Source of the DNA: Treponema sp.
GTDB lineage: Bacteria; Spirochaetota; Spirochaetia; Treponematales; Breznakiellaceae
Assembly (NCBI GenBank): GCA_031280065.1
Contig: JAITHH010000003.1
Span: 1-12,668, forward strand
Direction of reading: 5' to 3'
DNA length: 12,668 nucleotides
Under the pieces are notes generated by a model, which made no database searches, was not told the DNA's origin, and saw only the letters and a list, made by a program, of their open reading frames with translations. Shown here piece by piece: positions 1 through 7,303 of the stretch; within the stretch, counting starts at the first letter, position 1, and each line of letters begins with the position of its first letter. The translations under genes were made by a program, and so were the position numbers.

Positions 1-105
1 CGGCCCTCAACATCCTGTTTCGGGCCTCCGGGCGTCTCCGCAACACCGCGGCGCATCCGTGTGCCGCAACAGCGCTCCATCAAAACGCTTGCACGTTTTG
101 TCCCC
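1..105. other. non-coding flank before the tandem repeats
   Basis: I see no coding region here. The only structure is a short inverted repeat at about 80-99, CAAAACG / CGTTTTG around a 6-base loop. The stretch is GC-rich and leads directly into the 113-bp repeat array. Confidence 0.4.
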
Positions 106-443
106 GCCCAGTAAACGCGCCCGCAGGGCGTTGAGGCAGCGTTATGCGGCACGGCGTAGCGCTCGTAATACCCCCTATTAGCCCACATGCGCGAAGGCTT
201 TAGCCTGAGCGGTGCGCGGCCCAGTAAACGCGCCCGCAGGGCGTTGAGGCAGTGTTATGCGGCCCGGCGTAGCGCACATAATGCCCCATGCTCTCACCTA
301 TGCGCGAAGGCTTTAGCCTGAGCAGGGCACGGCCCAGTAAACGCGCCCGCAGGGCGTTGAGGCAGCGTTATGCGGCACGGCGTAGCGCTCGTAATACCCC
401 CTATTAGCCCACATGCGCGAAGGCTTTAGCCTGAGCGGTGCGC
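106..443. repeat. 113-bp tandem repeat, three full copies
   Basis: Three consecutive copies begin at 106, 219 and 332, giving a period of 113, 113 and 112 bases. Each starts GCCCAGTAAACGCGCCCGCA. Copies 1 and 3 are nearly identical; copy 2 differs in its central part. Each unit carries small inverted repeats: CGCCC-GCA-GGGCG near the start, AGGCT-TT-AGCCT near the end and, in copies 1 and 3, TAATA-CCCCC-TATTA in the middle. Short open frames cross the array on both strands but none has a ribosome site or a recognisable protein, so I treat it as non-coding intergenic repeat DNA. Its function is unknown. Confidence 0.85.
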
Positions 444-527
444 GCCCAACAGCCGCGCCCGCAGGGCGTTGACCCAGCGCAGCACGGCACAGCGCTCGCA
501 ATACCCCCCATTAGCACACATACGCGA
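444..527. repeat. degenerate fourth copy of the 113-bp repeat, truncated
   Basis: This stretch follows the 113-bp unit with several substitutions: GCCCAACAGCCGCGCCCGCA in place of GCCCAGTAAACGCGCCCGCA, then diverged versions of the middle. It stops where the 21-bp minisatellite begins. The end part of the unit, with the AGGCTTTAGCCT hairpin, is missing. Confidence 0.7.
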
Positions 528-716
528 GCGGGAATGTTTTTTGTTCCAGCGGGAATGTTTTTTGACTCAGCGGGAATGTTTTTTGCCCCAGCGGGAATGT
601 TTTTTGTCCCAGCGGGAATGTTTTTTGACTCAGCGGGAATGTTTTTTGTTCCAGCGGGAATGTTTTTTGTTCCAGTGGGAATGTTTTTTGACTCAACGGG
701 AATGTCTTTTGATCGC
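528..716. repeat. 21-bp minisatellite, nine copies, with phased T6 tracts
   Basis: Units start at 528, 549, 570, 591, 612, 633, 654, 675 and 696, exactly 21 bases apart. The core is GCGGGAATGTTTTTTG followed by four variable bases and A. The variable bases are TTCC, ACTC, CCCC, TCCC, ACTC, TTCC, TTCC, ACTC and ATCG. The last two units have a degenerate first position, and the last has its T-run broken by a C. Because 21 is a multiple of three, the array is open in several frames on both strands, giving heptapeptide repeats (for example KNIPAGT/KNIPAES on the minus strand). No frame has a convincing start, so I do not call a gene. A T6 run every 21 bases equals two helical turns, so the DNA is probably curved. 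Confidence 0.9.
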
Positions 717-773
717 CCCCGCAGGGCGTTGACCCAGTAATGCGGCACGGCGTAGCGCTCGTAATCCCCATAC
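717..773. repeat. partial fifth copy of the 113-bp repeat
   Basis: Directly after the minisatellite the 113-bp family resumes: CGCCCCCGCAGGGCGTTGA, then TGCGGCACGGCGTAGCGCTC, as in the middle of the full units. The start and end of the unit are missing. Together with the broken copy at 444-527, this shows the 21-bp array lies inside the 113-bp repeat field. Confidence 0.65.
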
Positions 774-784
774 AGCCCCCTCTG

Positions 785-804
785 CGGGGGGCCCAGGCCC
801 CCCG
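785..804 (-). terminator. GC-rich hairpin after murB
   Basis: A perfect 9-bp stem of only G and C (arms 785-793 and 796-804) with a CA loop lies about ten bases beyond the murB stop. It has no U-tract. It is well placed to end murB transcription. The same hairpin with matching flanks recurs after pyrH near 7267-7293. Confidence 0.5.
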
Positions 805-812
805 GTCCCCCC

Positions 813-1787
813 TTACCACTCCCCCACAAAGCGGATCTCCGGCTCCAGCGTTATCCCAAGAGCGGCGCGGACCCTCGCAGCCACCGTATCAGTCAAAGCC
901 CGGATGTCCCCGGCACAGGCGTTTCCCCGGTTGATGATGATGTTCCCATGCCATTCCGCCACCGCAGCCCCCCCCAGGGACAAACCCCGCAGCCCCAGCT
1001 CGTCGATGATCCGGCCCGTGGGCTTTCCCCACGCGCGGTTGTTCTTAAAAACCGAACCCGCCGAAGGAAAGCGGTAGTGCCCCTTGGCCTCCCGGTCCTG
1101 GCGGTGAGCCGCCATTTCCCCGCGGATCGCCTCCGTCCGGCCCCCGCTCAGGACAAAGCGCGCGCCGAGGATCAGGACATCCCGCTCTTGGAACGGGCTT
1201 TTCTTATAGGAAAAATCTTCCGGCGCACAAGGTACGGCGATCCGGTTTCCCGTTTCGTCGAGAATTTCCGCGGCGGTCAGACAGTCCGCTATCGAGCGCC
1301 CGTAGCAGCGGGCATTCATCCATACCGCGCCGCCAATGGACCCGGGCATCCCCGCGAGGAATTCAAGCCCCGAAAGACCGGCTTCGGCGGCGGCTTCCAG
1401 GGCCGCGTCTACCGGCGTTCCCGCAAGAAAAAAGACGTTTGGGGGCTCCATCGAACCGCAGGTTCGCTCCCGCTCCCCCAAGCCCCCCGGAAAGAAGCCC
1501 GTCCAGCCCCCCGTGTCAAGGACAACGCCCCGGATACCCCGGTCAGCCACGACGATGTTCGCGCCCGCGCCCAGGATAAAGACCGGGACGCCCCCGGAGC
1601 GGGCCGCGCCCAGCAAAGCGGAGGCGTATTCGGGGAAGCCCTCGCGCCGGGGACGGACCCAGCAGTCCGCCGGGCCCCCGGCCCGGAAGGTCGTGTGGGC
1701 CGCCATAGGCTCGTCATAGCGGACTTCCCCCTGGAAACCGGACGCCGTATTGATTTTTTCGATGAATTTGCATAAGGTTGTTTTCAT
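813..1787 (-). CDS. murB: UDP-N-acetylenolpyruvoylglucosamine reductase MurB (type II)
   Basis: This cytoplasmic flavoenzyme reduces UDP-GlcNAc-enolpyruvate to UDP-MurNAc with NADPH, a committed step of peptidoglycan precursor synthesis. The 324-residue protein shows the FAD-binding start (TTFRAGGPA, residues 32-40), LGAGANIVV (about 73-81), and the phosphate-binding PGSIGGAVWMN stretch (about 147-157). It also has PSAGSVFKN with the catalytic Ser near 245, and the C-terminal catalytic Glu in EPEIRF (residue 317). The length and the CYGR segment fit type II MurB. I start at the ATG at 1787; a TTG three codons upstream is less likely. There is no clear Shine-Dalgarno site, and a TATAAT lies only 12 bases before the ATG, so the transcript may be nearly leaderless. 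It is divergent from cysS. Confidence 0.96.
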   Translation of the reverse strand: MKTTLCKFIEKINTASGFQGEVRYDEPMAAHTTFRAGGPADCWVRPRREGFPEYASALLGAARSGGVPVFILGAGANIVVADRGIRGVVLDTGGWTGFFPGGLGERERTCGSMEPPNVFFLAGTPVDAALEAAAEAGLSGLEFLAGMPGSIGGAVWMNARCYGRSIADCLTAAEILDETGNRIAVPCAPEDFSYKKSPFQERDVLILGARFVLSGGRTEAIRGEMAAHRQDREAKGHYRFPSAGSVFKNNRAWGKPTGRIIDELGLRGLSLGGAAVAEWHGNIIINRGNACAGDIRALTDTVAARVRAALGITLEPEIRFVGEW

Positions 1788-1806
1788 ATAATACAACGAT
1801 TATAAC
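1778..1806 (+). promoter_or_regulatory. possible cysS promoter
   Basis: TTGTTT (1778-1783) and TATAAC (1801-1806) are separated by 17 bases, and the element precedes the cysS ATG by about 35 bases. It overlaps the start region of murB and its possible -10. A second TATAAT at 1787-1792 has no good -35. The direct repeat TAACGGTTT at 1803-1811 and 1818-1826, 15 bases apart, lies in the leader and could be an operator. Confidence 0.4.
1799..1804 (-). promoter_or_regulatory. possible murB -10 element
   Basis: Read on the minus strand this is a perfect TATAAT, 11 bases upstream of the murB ATG. A TTGAAA lies upstream but with a long 19-base spacer, so the -35 assignment is weak. If used, the murB mRNA would have almost no leader, which agrees with the missing ribosome site. 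Confidence 0.35.
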
Positions 1807-1841
1807 GGTTTTAGCTGTAACGGTTTCAATACGGAGGTTCC

Positions 1842-3257
1842 ATGCCGCTCACCTTATTCAATACCCTCGGACGAAAAATAGAACCCTTCGAGCCGCTGCG
1901 GGCCGGGAAGGCGGGCTTCTACGGCTGCGGCCCCACCGTGTACAACTACGCCCACATTGGCAATCTCCGGGCCTACGTTACCCACGACCTCCTCGCCCGG
2001 ACGCTCCGGCGCCTGGGGTACGAAGTATGCCACGTAATGAATATCACCGACGTGGGGCACCTGACCGGGGACGACGACAGCGGCGATGACAAGATGGTCA
2101 AGAGCGCCGGGGAGCGGGGCAAGAGCGTCCTGGAGGTGGCGGAATTCTATACCCGCGCCTTCTTCACCGACACGGACCGGCTGAATATCCTGCGGCCTGA
2201 TGTGGTGTGCAAGGCCACCGGGCATATCGGCGATATGATTGACCTGATCCGGCGGATCGAGGCTGCGGGCTTTACCTATTCAGCGGGCGGGAATCTGTAC
2301 TTCGACATCTCCCGCTTCCCCCGCTATGGAGCGCTTGCCCTCCTGCGGCCCGATGATTCCCCGGTCAGAAACCGTACCGGGATTGACGGAAACAAGCGGA
2401 ACCAGGGGGATTTTGTGCTGTGGTTTACCAAGAGCAAGTTCGAGAACCAGGCCCTCACCTGGGACAGTCCCTGGGGCCGGGGCTATCCGGGCTGGCACAT
2501 CGAATGTTCCGCCATGAGCATCAAATACCTGGGCGAACAGTTCGACATTCACGCCGGGGGAATCGACCACGTGCCGATTCACCACACCAACGAGATCGCC
2601 CAAAGCGAAGCCGCCACCGGCAAACATCCCTGGGTCAGATACTGGGTGCACAACGAATTCCTGGTGATGGACAAGGGTAAAATGTCCAAGTCCTCCGGGG
2701 AATTCCTCACCTTGCAGCGACTGATAGACGCGGGCTATGACCCCCTGGACTACCGCTATTTCCTCTTGGGCGCACACTACCGCAGCCAGGTGCAATTCTC
2801 TTTCGAGGCCCTGGACGGCGCGCGGAACGCCCGGAAATCCCTGCGGGACCGGATACGCGCACTGGCGGCGCAGGCGGGGAATACGCGGGGAACTATCGAA
2901 GGCAAAGCGGCTGAATACCGGGAGGATTTTAACCGGGCCCTGGAAGATGATCTGGCGAGCCCCCGTGCGCTGGCGGCGCTCTGGGGCCTCTTGCGGGACC
3001 GGGACATCGCCCCGGCCCTGGCGCTGGCCGCGGCGCTGGACATGGACGGGGCGCTGGGCCTGGGCATCCTGGAGATGGCAGGCGGGGAGGATGAAGACAG
3101 CGGCGGGCGGGAAGAAATCGAAGCCCTGATAGCCCGGCGGGCGGCGGCGAAACAGGCGCGGGACTTTGCCGGGGCCGATGCCATAAGGGATTCCCTGAAA
3201 GCGCGGGGGATCATCCTGGAGGACGGGAAAGCCGGAACCTCCTGGCGCCGGCTCTGA
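1842..3257 (+). CDS. cysS: cysteinyl-tRNA synthetase
   Basis: This class I aminoacyl-tRNA synthetase charges tRNA-Cys in the cytoplasm. At 471 residues it has the usual length. The N-terminal Rossmann fold carries [15 protein letters not shown], with the HIGH-type motif HIGN at residues 38-41. The KMSKS loop is present unchanged at 280-284. The active-site zinc ligands of the family are visible as Cys29, Cys222 (HIECSAMS), His247 and Glu251 (HHTNE). The C-terminal third is the helical anticodon-binding region, ending with the typical [23 protein letters not shown] at 1833-1837 lies four bases before the ATG. It is divergent from murB, with 36 bases to the sigma factor gene and no obvious terminator between, so read-through is likely. 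Confidence 0.98.
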   Translation: MPLTLFNTLGRKIEPFEPLRAGKAGFYGCGPTVYNYAHIGNLRAYVTHDLLARTLRRLGYEVCHVMNITDVGHLTGDDDSGDDKMVKSAGERGKSVLEVAEFYTRAFFTDTDRLNILRPDVVCKATGHIGDMIDLIRRIEAAGFTYSAGGNLYFDISRFPRYGALALLRPDDSPVRNRTGIDGNKRNQGDFVLWFTKSKFENQALTWDSPWGRGYPGWHIECSAMSIKYLGEQFDIHAGGIDHVPIHHTNEIAQSEAATGKHPWVRYWVHNEFLVMDKGKMSKSSGEFLTLQRLIDAGYDPLDYRYFLLGAHYRSQVQFSFEALDGARNARKSLRDRIRALAAQAGNTRGTIEGKAAEYREDFNRALEDDLASPRALAALWGLLRDRDIAPALALAAALDMDGALGLGILEMAGGEDEDSGGREEIEALIARRAAAKQARDFAGADAIRDSLKARGIILEDGKAGTSWRRL

Positions 3258-3293
3258 GACGCGGGCCCGGACTGTAACGATTAAGGAAAAAAA

Positions 3294-3842
3294 TTGTTTT
3301 CAACGGTAGGCGGTGCTTCGATAGTGGAGGGAGGGGAAGAATCATTTAGGCATCTGTACGAGCGGGTGTTTCCGGTGCTGTTCCGGGTGGCGTACCGGAT
3401 CGCCCGCAGTGAAGAGGCGGCGGAAGACCTGTGCCAGGAAGCGTTTTTCCGCCTCTACGAAAAGCAGATGGTCTTCCCCACCCCGGAGGAAGCGAAGTAC
3501 TGGCTTATCCGCGTGGTCAAGAACGCCGCGCTCAACTATGCGAAGCGCAAAGACCGCGAACGGAAAGCCTACCAGCGGGCGTTCCGCGAGGACGTCAGAG
3601 TTGAGGAGTCGGGTGAAGGGGTCCTGGTACGGGAAGAATCCCGCAAGACCATTAAGGAAGCCTTGGACCGCCTGCCCGATAATTTGCGTATTGTGCTTAT
3701 ATTAAAAGAATATGGCGAGCTTAACTACAAAGAAATTGGCCGCGCCTTGGGAATCAGCGAAGGCGCTGTCAAGGTTCGTGTATTCAGGGCCCGGGAACGT
3801 TTAGCCGGGTTTTTGCCGAAGGATGGTTTGTATGTGTCCTGA
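3294..3842 (+). CDS. ECF-type (sigma-24-like) RNA polymerase sigma factor
   Basis: This 182-residue alternative sigma factor has the two-domain ECF layout. Region 2 is at about residues 15-85 (FRHLYERVFPVLFRVAYRIA, then EEAAEDLCQEAFFRLYE), and region 4 is at about 120-178 (LPDNLRIVLILKEYGELNYK, then LGISEGAVKVRVFRARERL), which would contact the -35 box. It lacks region 1 and most of region 3. The start is TTG, chosen because AAGGA at 3283-3287 lies six bases upstream; an internal GTG has no ribosome site. The 3' end overlaps the anti-sigma gene by 11 bases, the usual arrangement for a sigma/anti-sigma pair. Its target promoters cannot be read from this window. Confidence 0.93.
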   Translation: MFSTVGGASIVEGGEESFRHLYERVFPVLFRVAYRIARSEEAAEDLCQEAFFRLYEKQMVFPTPEEAKYWLIRVVKNAALNYAKRKDRERKAYQRAFREDVRVEESGEGVLVREESRKTIKEALDRLPDNLRIVLILKEYGELNYKEIGRALGISEGAVKVRVFRARERLAGFLPKDGLYVS

Positions 3843-4401
3843 TCGTCAAATTCTATCCGTATATGTTGATGAGGAACTCCCCTCCCCGTGGAAAGAAAAG
3901 ATGGCGGCTCATCTGGCGGGCTGCGCTTCGTGCAGGACCTGTCTGGATCAGTACCGGCAGGTCTCCCTGTACTTGAACGCCACCGCCGGTCCCCCTCCTG
4001 ATGAGTACGCCGCGCAGGAGCGGGTCTGGGCCAGGCTCCGCGCCTGGCGGCAGAGCAGGAAGGCGGCCCCGCTCTGGAGCCGTTCTATCACCCTCCCGCT
4101 GCCCGCGGCGGCGGTTGCCGCGGCCCTGCTGGCGGTCTCGCTGGGCTTTGCCTGGTTCGGGCGGGATCAGCGGGGAACGCCCGGCCTCCCGGAGCCTTCC
4201 CTGGCAAACGCCGGCATCGACCTGGACAGTCCGGGGATGCTGCCGGCTGCGGACATGGACGGCATCCTCCAGTACCTGGGCCGGGAAGAGGCCGGAGACA
4301 TCATGGTGATCCGCCTGCCGGAAAGCAAGAGTTTTACCAGCGTCGGAGAACCGGCGGTCATCCGCGCCGCTGATTATTCCAGGAGACGCCAAAGCCCATG
4401 A
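3832..4401 (+). CDS. membrane-anchored zinc-finger anti-sigma factor
   Basis: This is the likely inhibitor of the preceding ECF sigma factor, holding it at the inner membrane until a signal releases it. The 189-residue protein has an N-terminal zf-HC2/ZAS domain with the H-x3-C-x2-C signature (His27, Cys31, Cys34), and Cys2 could supply the fourth ligand. One membrane segment lies at about 88-108 (PAAAVAAALLAVSLGFAWF), followed by an extracytoplasmic tail of about 80 residues. I prefer the ATG at 3832, eight bases after AAGGA (3819-3823), over the ATG at 3823. The gene overlaps the sigma stop, and its own TGA overlaps the next ATG (ATGA), so the three genes are probably translationally coupled. 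Confidence 0.88.
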   Translation: MCPDRQILSVYVDEELPSPWKEKMAAHLAGCASCRTCLDQYRQVSLYLNATAGPPPDEYAAQERVWARLRAWRQSRKAAPLWSRSITLPLPAAAVAAALLAVSLGFAWFGRDQRGTPGLPEPSLANAGIDLDSPGMLPAADMDGILQYLGREEAGDIMVIRLPESKSFTSVGEPAVIRAADYSRRRQSP

Positions 4402-4895
4402 CCTGCCCCCGGTTTCACCGCGCCGCCTTGTTCGGGAGCCTCTTGTTCATGGCCTCGGCAGCCGCTTCCCAGGAGCCTTCCCTGGAGGAACTGCTGCCGG
4501 CCCTCAAAGACCGGGCGGTCGTACTGGATATTGTCAGCAGTGTCGTGGAAGAGAACCAGGAAGTCGTCTGGAATTCAGCCAATTCCAAGGTAACTATCCC
4601 TGGAAGGCCCGTGGGCATTAAACTCGTGGGGGCTAATGTCGTGGTGGCGGTTCAGTTTACCCCCTACCGCGTAAGAAACGGACGCATTATCCTGGTGGCC
4701 CAGGGGCAGATATGGATCGATATTCCCGGCAAGGGCGTTCACTACCAAACCACCATCGAGACGATACCGCTGGAATTCGGCGAACCGGTGTATTTCTTTC
4801 CCTTGGGCTCTGATGAATCGCCCCCGGATAGGGCCCGCATTGAAATTCAGGTGGCGCTGCACCCCTATGAGACCGAAGCGTTCAATGAAGAGTGA
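4398..4895 (+). CDS. small exported protein of unknown function
   Basis: I do not recognise a family. The 165-residue protein begins with a plausible signal peptide (RFHRAALFGSLLFMASAAAS, with cleavage likely after about residue 23). There is no lipobox Cys, so it should be periplasmic or surface soluble. The rest is beta-rich with alternating hydrophobic strands (VGIKLVGANVVVAVQFTPYR, RIILVAQGQIWID). No cysteine remains in the mature part. Its ATG overlaps the anti-sigma stop (ATGA), and its end overlaps or abuts the next gene. The context suggests that it works with the sigma/anti-sigma system or the downstream lipoprotein in the envelope, but that is inference. Confidence 0.8.
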   Translation: MTCPRFHRAALFGSLLFMASAAASQEPSLEELLPALKDRAVVLDIVSSVVEENQEVVWNSANSKVTIPGRPVGIKLVGANVVVAVQFTPYRVRNGRIILVAQGQIWIDIPGKGVHYQTTIETIPLEFGEPVYFFPLGSDESPPDRARIEIQVALHPYETEAFNEE

Positions 4896-6570
4896 AGCGA
4901 TGGCGCCGCACGGGGGCGTTTGGCTCAAGCGCTGCCGCAACGCGGGGCTGACCCTCTGCGCTTTGCTGCTTGCGGGCGCGTGCGAGTCGAAAATTCCATA
5001 CGTCAGTTCCATCTCCCCCCGCGGCGGCGTCATGGGAGACGTCATTACCATCTATGGCGGTCATTTTGGCCGCGAGCGGAACGAATCGTACATCACCATC
5101 GGGGGAATTACCCCCACCTCATCCGCCTACCTCGAATGGGATGACGCCCGCATCGTCTTCAAAACGCCGGAATTGGGCGAATCAGGACTCATCTACATCC
5201 ACCGGGGGGATAAACGGAGCAACGCCGCGCTCTTCGCAAACCAAGCTGTTATCCCGGCGCGGCCAGGGGAAACCGAACCCGGCATAGAACCCCGGATACT
5301 CGCGGTACGGGGAAGCCCCGCCTCCATCGGCCAGGCAATAACCATCACCGGGCGGAACTTCGGCGCGTCCCGGGAAGAAGGCGGCGTGTTCTTTACCTGG
5401 GACGTGGAGCCTCCCCTCTCCGCCCCGGCGGAAAGCCAGGGGCCCTTCCTGGTGGAAGTGTCCGGGCGGGACTTCGGCTATGAGCTGTGGAGCGAGCGGG
5501 AGATACGGGTCAGGGTTCCCGACGGCGCGGCAAGCGGGTCCATCGAAGTGCGGACCTCCCGTGGTGAGCGCAGTTCCGAGCTGTTTGAAATCGCCCCAAA
5601 GCCGGGAACCAAGTCCTACCGGGACAAACGCAGCTACGCGATCTCCTACGGGGTGGATGTCCGGGTAGAGGAAGCGTCTTCCGCCAATACCCTCTACCTC
5701 TGGGCGCCTCTGCCAGCGGATTCCGCGTCCCAGCGGACGGCGGAATGCCTGAGCCGGAACCGGGAACCCTTTTTTGACAACCACCGGGGAACCTCCCTGT
5801 TCAAACTGACCGATCTGACGCCGGGCCGGAACGCGGCAATCGTCCTCTCCTACCTGGTGGAGGTCTACGCGGTGGAGACCGCCGTCAAGAGCCAGCAGAT
5901 CAAGGCGGGCAGCCGCACCTCCCCCCTGGAAACCGCCTGCACGCAGCCCTCGCCGCTCATCCCCTCGAATGATCCGGCGGTGGTCAAACAGGCCGCCGCC
6001 ATCGTTGGCCGGGAGCAGAACCCCTACAGCAAGGCCCAGCGGATATACCAATGGCTCATTACCGAGGGGGGAATTCAGGCTGAATCGCTCCCGGATGTTC
6101 CCGGCGGCGCGGGCACGGTTCAAGAGGCCCTGGAAAAACGGCGGGCGGACCCCTATCTGGCCGCGCTGCTCTTCTGTTCCCTGGCCAGGGCAGCGGGGGT
6201 CCCGGCGATTCCCGTGGCGGGCGTGCTGGTAGACAAACCTTCCACCACGCGGCGGCACTACTGGGCGGAATTCTGGCTGGAGGGATTCGGCTGGGTTCCG
6301 GCGGACCCCGCATTGGGCGCGGGCGCGGCTCCGCCATCCTTCGCGCTGCGGCCTGACGCGCAGAGCTACTACTTCGGCAATCTGGACAACCAGCGGATCG
6401 CCTTTTCGCGGGATCAGACCGTCCTCTCTCCCATGGACCCGAGGGGGCGAACGGCGGGCAGGAGCCGGGAATACGCCCTGCAAAACCTCTGGGAAGAGGC
6501 GGCGGGAGGGCTTGAGTCCTATTCTTCCCTCTGGAGTGATGTTACTATTACCGGCATATACGCGCAGTAG
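4885..6570 (+). CDS. lipoprotein with TIG/IPT domains and a transglutaminase-like domain
   Basis: This is probably an envelope lipoprotein. Numbered from the ATG at 4885 (561 residues), it has a basic N-terminus and a hydrophobic segment ending LLLAGAC, with the lipobox Cys at about 33. Two Ig-like TIG/IPT domains follow (about 37-115, SISPRGGVMGDVITIYGGHF; and 133-235, SIGQAITITGRNFG), then a beta-rich region to about 360. The C-terminal transglutaminase-like domain ends with LARAAGVPAIPVAG, HYWAEFWLEGFGWVPADPA; His458 and Asp474 fit the usual His and Asp. The usual nucleophile position, about 12 residues before RAAG, is Pro423. The only nearby Cys is 431, so activity is doubtful. GAAG lies six bases before 4885; the ATG at 4900 is an alternative start. 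Confidence 0.82.
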   Translation: MKSEAMAPHGGVWLKRCRNAGLTLCALLLAGACESKIPYVSSISPRGGVMGDVITIYGGHFGRERNESYITIGGITPTSSAYLEWDDARIVFKTPELGESGLIYIHRGDKRSNAALFANQAVIPARPGETEPGIEPRILAVRGSPASIGQAITITGRNFGASREEGGVFFTWDVEPPLSAPAESQGPFLVEVSGRDFGYELWSEREIRVRVPDGAASGSIEVRTSRGERSSELFEIAPKPGTKSYRDKRSYAISYGVDVRVEEASSANTLYLWAPLPADSASQRTAECLSRNREPFFDNHRGTSLFKLTDLTPGRNAAIVLSYLVEVYAVETAVKSQQIKAGSRTSPLETACTQPSPLIPSNDPAVVKQAAAIVGREQNPYSKAQRIYQWLITEGGIQAESLPDVPGGAGTVQEALEKRRADPYLAALLFCSLARAAGVPAIPVAGVLVDKPSTTRRHYWAEFWLEGFGWVPADPALGAGAAPPSFALRPDAQSYYFGNLDNQRIAFSRDQTVLSPMDPRGRTAGRSREYALQNLWEEAAGGLESYSSLWSDVTITGIYAQ

Positions 6571-6580
6571 GAGGAGTAGC

Positions 6581-7264
6581 ATGGTTACGGTTATTTCGCT
6601 GGGAGGTTCGATTGTGGCTCCCGAAGGGGTTGATGAGTCCTTTTTAAGGGGTTTCACGGGCCTGATCCGGGAGCTGCTTGAGGCTGATGAGCAGCGGCGG
6701 TTTATCTTGGTGTGCGGCGGGGGCGGACCGGCGCGGGCTTGGCAGAAAGCCTACCGTGCGGTCGCGGGCGGCGGCGCGGATGAGCAGGCGGACTGGATCG
6801 GGGTGATGGCGACGCGGCTGAACGCCCAACTGGTGAAGGCGGTGATGGGCGAGTGGTGCACCGGGGATGTGGTAACGGACCCGACTCAGGCGGGGCCTTT
6901 GGCGGGCCGGGTTTTGGCGGCGGCGGGCTGGAAGCCGGGTTTTTCCTCCGACTATGATGCGGTGCTTTTGGCGGAGCGGTTCCGCGCTGACGCGGTGATC
7001 AATCTTTCCAACATTGAACGGGTATATACAGCCGATCCCCGGCTTGATCCTGAGGCCAAGCCCATTGACGCGATTTCCTGGGCGGATTTCCGCGCCTTGG
7101 TGGGGGATGAATGGACGCCGGGGAAGAACGCGCCCTTTGATCCGGTGGCGAGCCGTCATGCGGCCAAGATAGGGCTGCGGGTGATTTGCGCTGCCGGAAA
7201 GAATCTGGATAATTTGAAGAAGCTCCTATCGGGCGAACCCTTTATAGGCACGGTCATTGGTTAA
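6581..7264 (+). CDS. pyrH: UMP kinase, archaeal/spirochaetal type
   Basis: This cytoplasmic amino-acid-kinase-fold enzyme phosphorylates UMP to UDP with ATP in pyrimidine nucleotide synthesis. The 227-residue protein has the N-terminal SLGGSIV (6-12), the glycine loop VCGGGGPAR (44-52), TSLWR-less SSDYDAVLLAE (about 122-132, UMP-site Asp), NLSNIERVYTADP (141-153) with the nucleotide-binding Tyr, and PFDPVASRHAAK near 188. This set fits the shorter archaeal-type PyrH rather than the enterobacterial one. GGAGGAG at 6570-6576 lies four bases before the ATG and overlaps the previous stop codon, so it is probably co-transcribed with the lipoprotein gene. A frame reaching back to 6512 lacks such a site. 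It ends just before a large GC hairpin. Confidence 0.93.
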   Translation: MVTVISLGGSIVAPEGVDESFLRGFTGLIRELLEADEQRRFILVCGGGGPARAWQKAYRAVAGGGADEQADWIGVMATRLNAQLVKAVMGEWCTGDVVTDPTQAGPLAGRVLAAAGWKPGFSSDYDAVLLAERFRADAVINLSNIERVYTADPRLDPEAKPIDAISWADFRALVGDEWTPGKNAPFDPVASRHAAKIGLRVICAAGKNLDNLKKLLSGEPFIGTVIG

Positions 7265-7273
7265 CCGGGGGGA

Positions 7274-7295
7274 CCGGGGGGCCTGGGCCCCCCGG
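7274..7295 (+). terminator. GC-rich hairpin after pyrH
   Basis: A perfect 10-bp stem (7274-7283 and 7286-7295) with a TG loop begins nine bases after the pyrH stop. The stem is all G and C, and there is no U-tract. The region 7267-7293 is nearly identical, in inverted orientation, to the hairpin after murB (about 785-812). Confidence 0.5.
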
Positions 7296-7303
7296 CCAGG
7301 GGT

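Noticed and set aside
106..716. CRISPR array
   Set aside because: The 113-bp and 21-bp units are plain tandem repeats with no unique spacers of constant length, and no cas genes are present.
404..829. 141-residue minus-strand protein with KNIPA heptads
   Set aside because: It would start at a TTG inside the murB end without a ribosome site, and most of it is repeat DNA open in several frames.
948..1775. 275-residue plus-strand frame opposite murB
   Set aside because: It is Arg/Pro-rich with no motif and is a mirror of the well supported murB gene in high-GC DNA.
3235..3260. ECF autoregulatory promoter starting with GGAAC before the sigma gene
   Set aside because: It is inside the cysS coding end, and no matching -10 element follows at the proper spacing.
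5182..6657. 491-residue minus-strand frame opposite the lipoprotein gene
   Set aside because: It has low-complexity GC-driven composition and no domain, and it lies fully opposite a gene with clear TIG and transglutaminase-like motifs.
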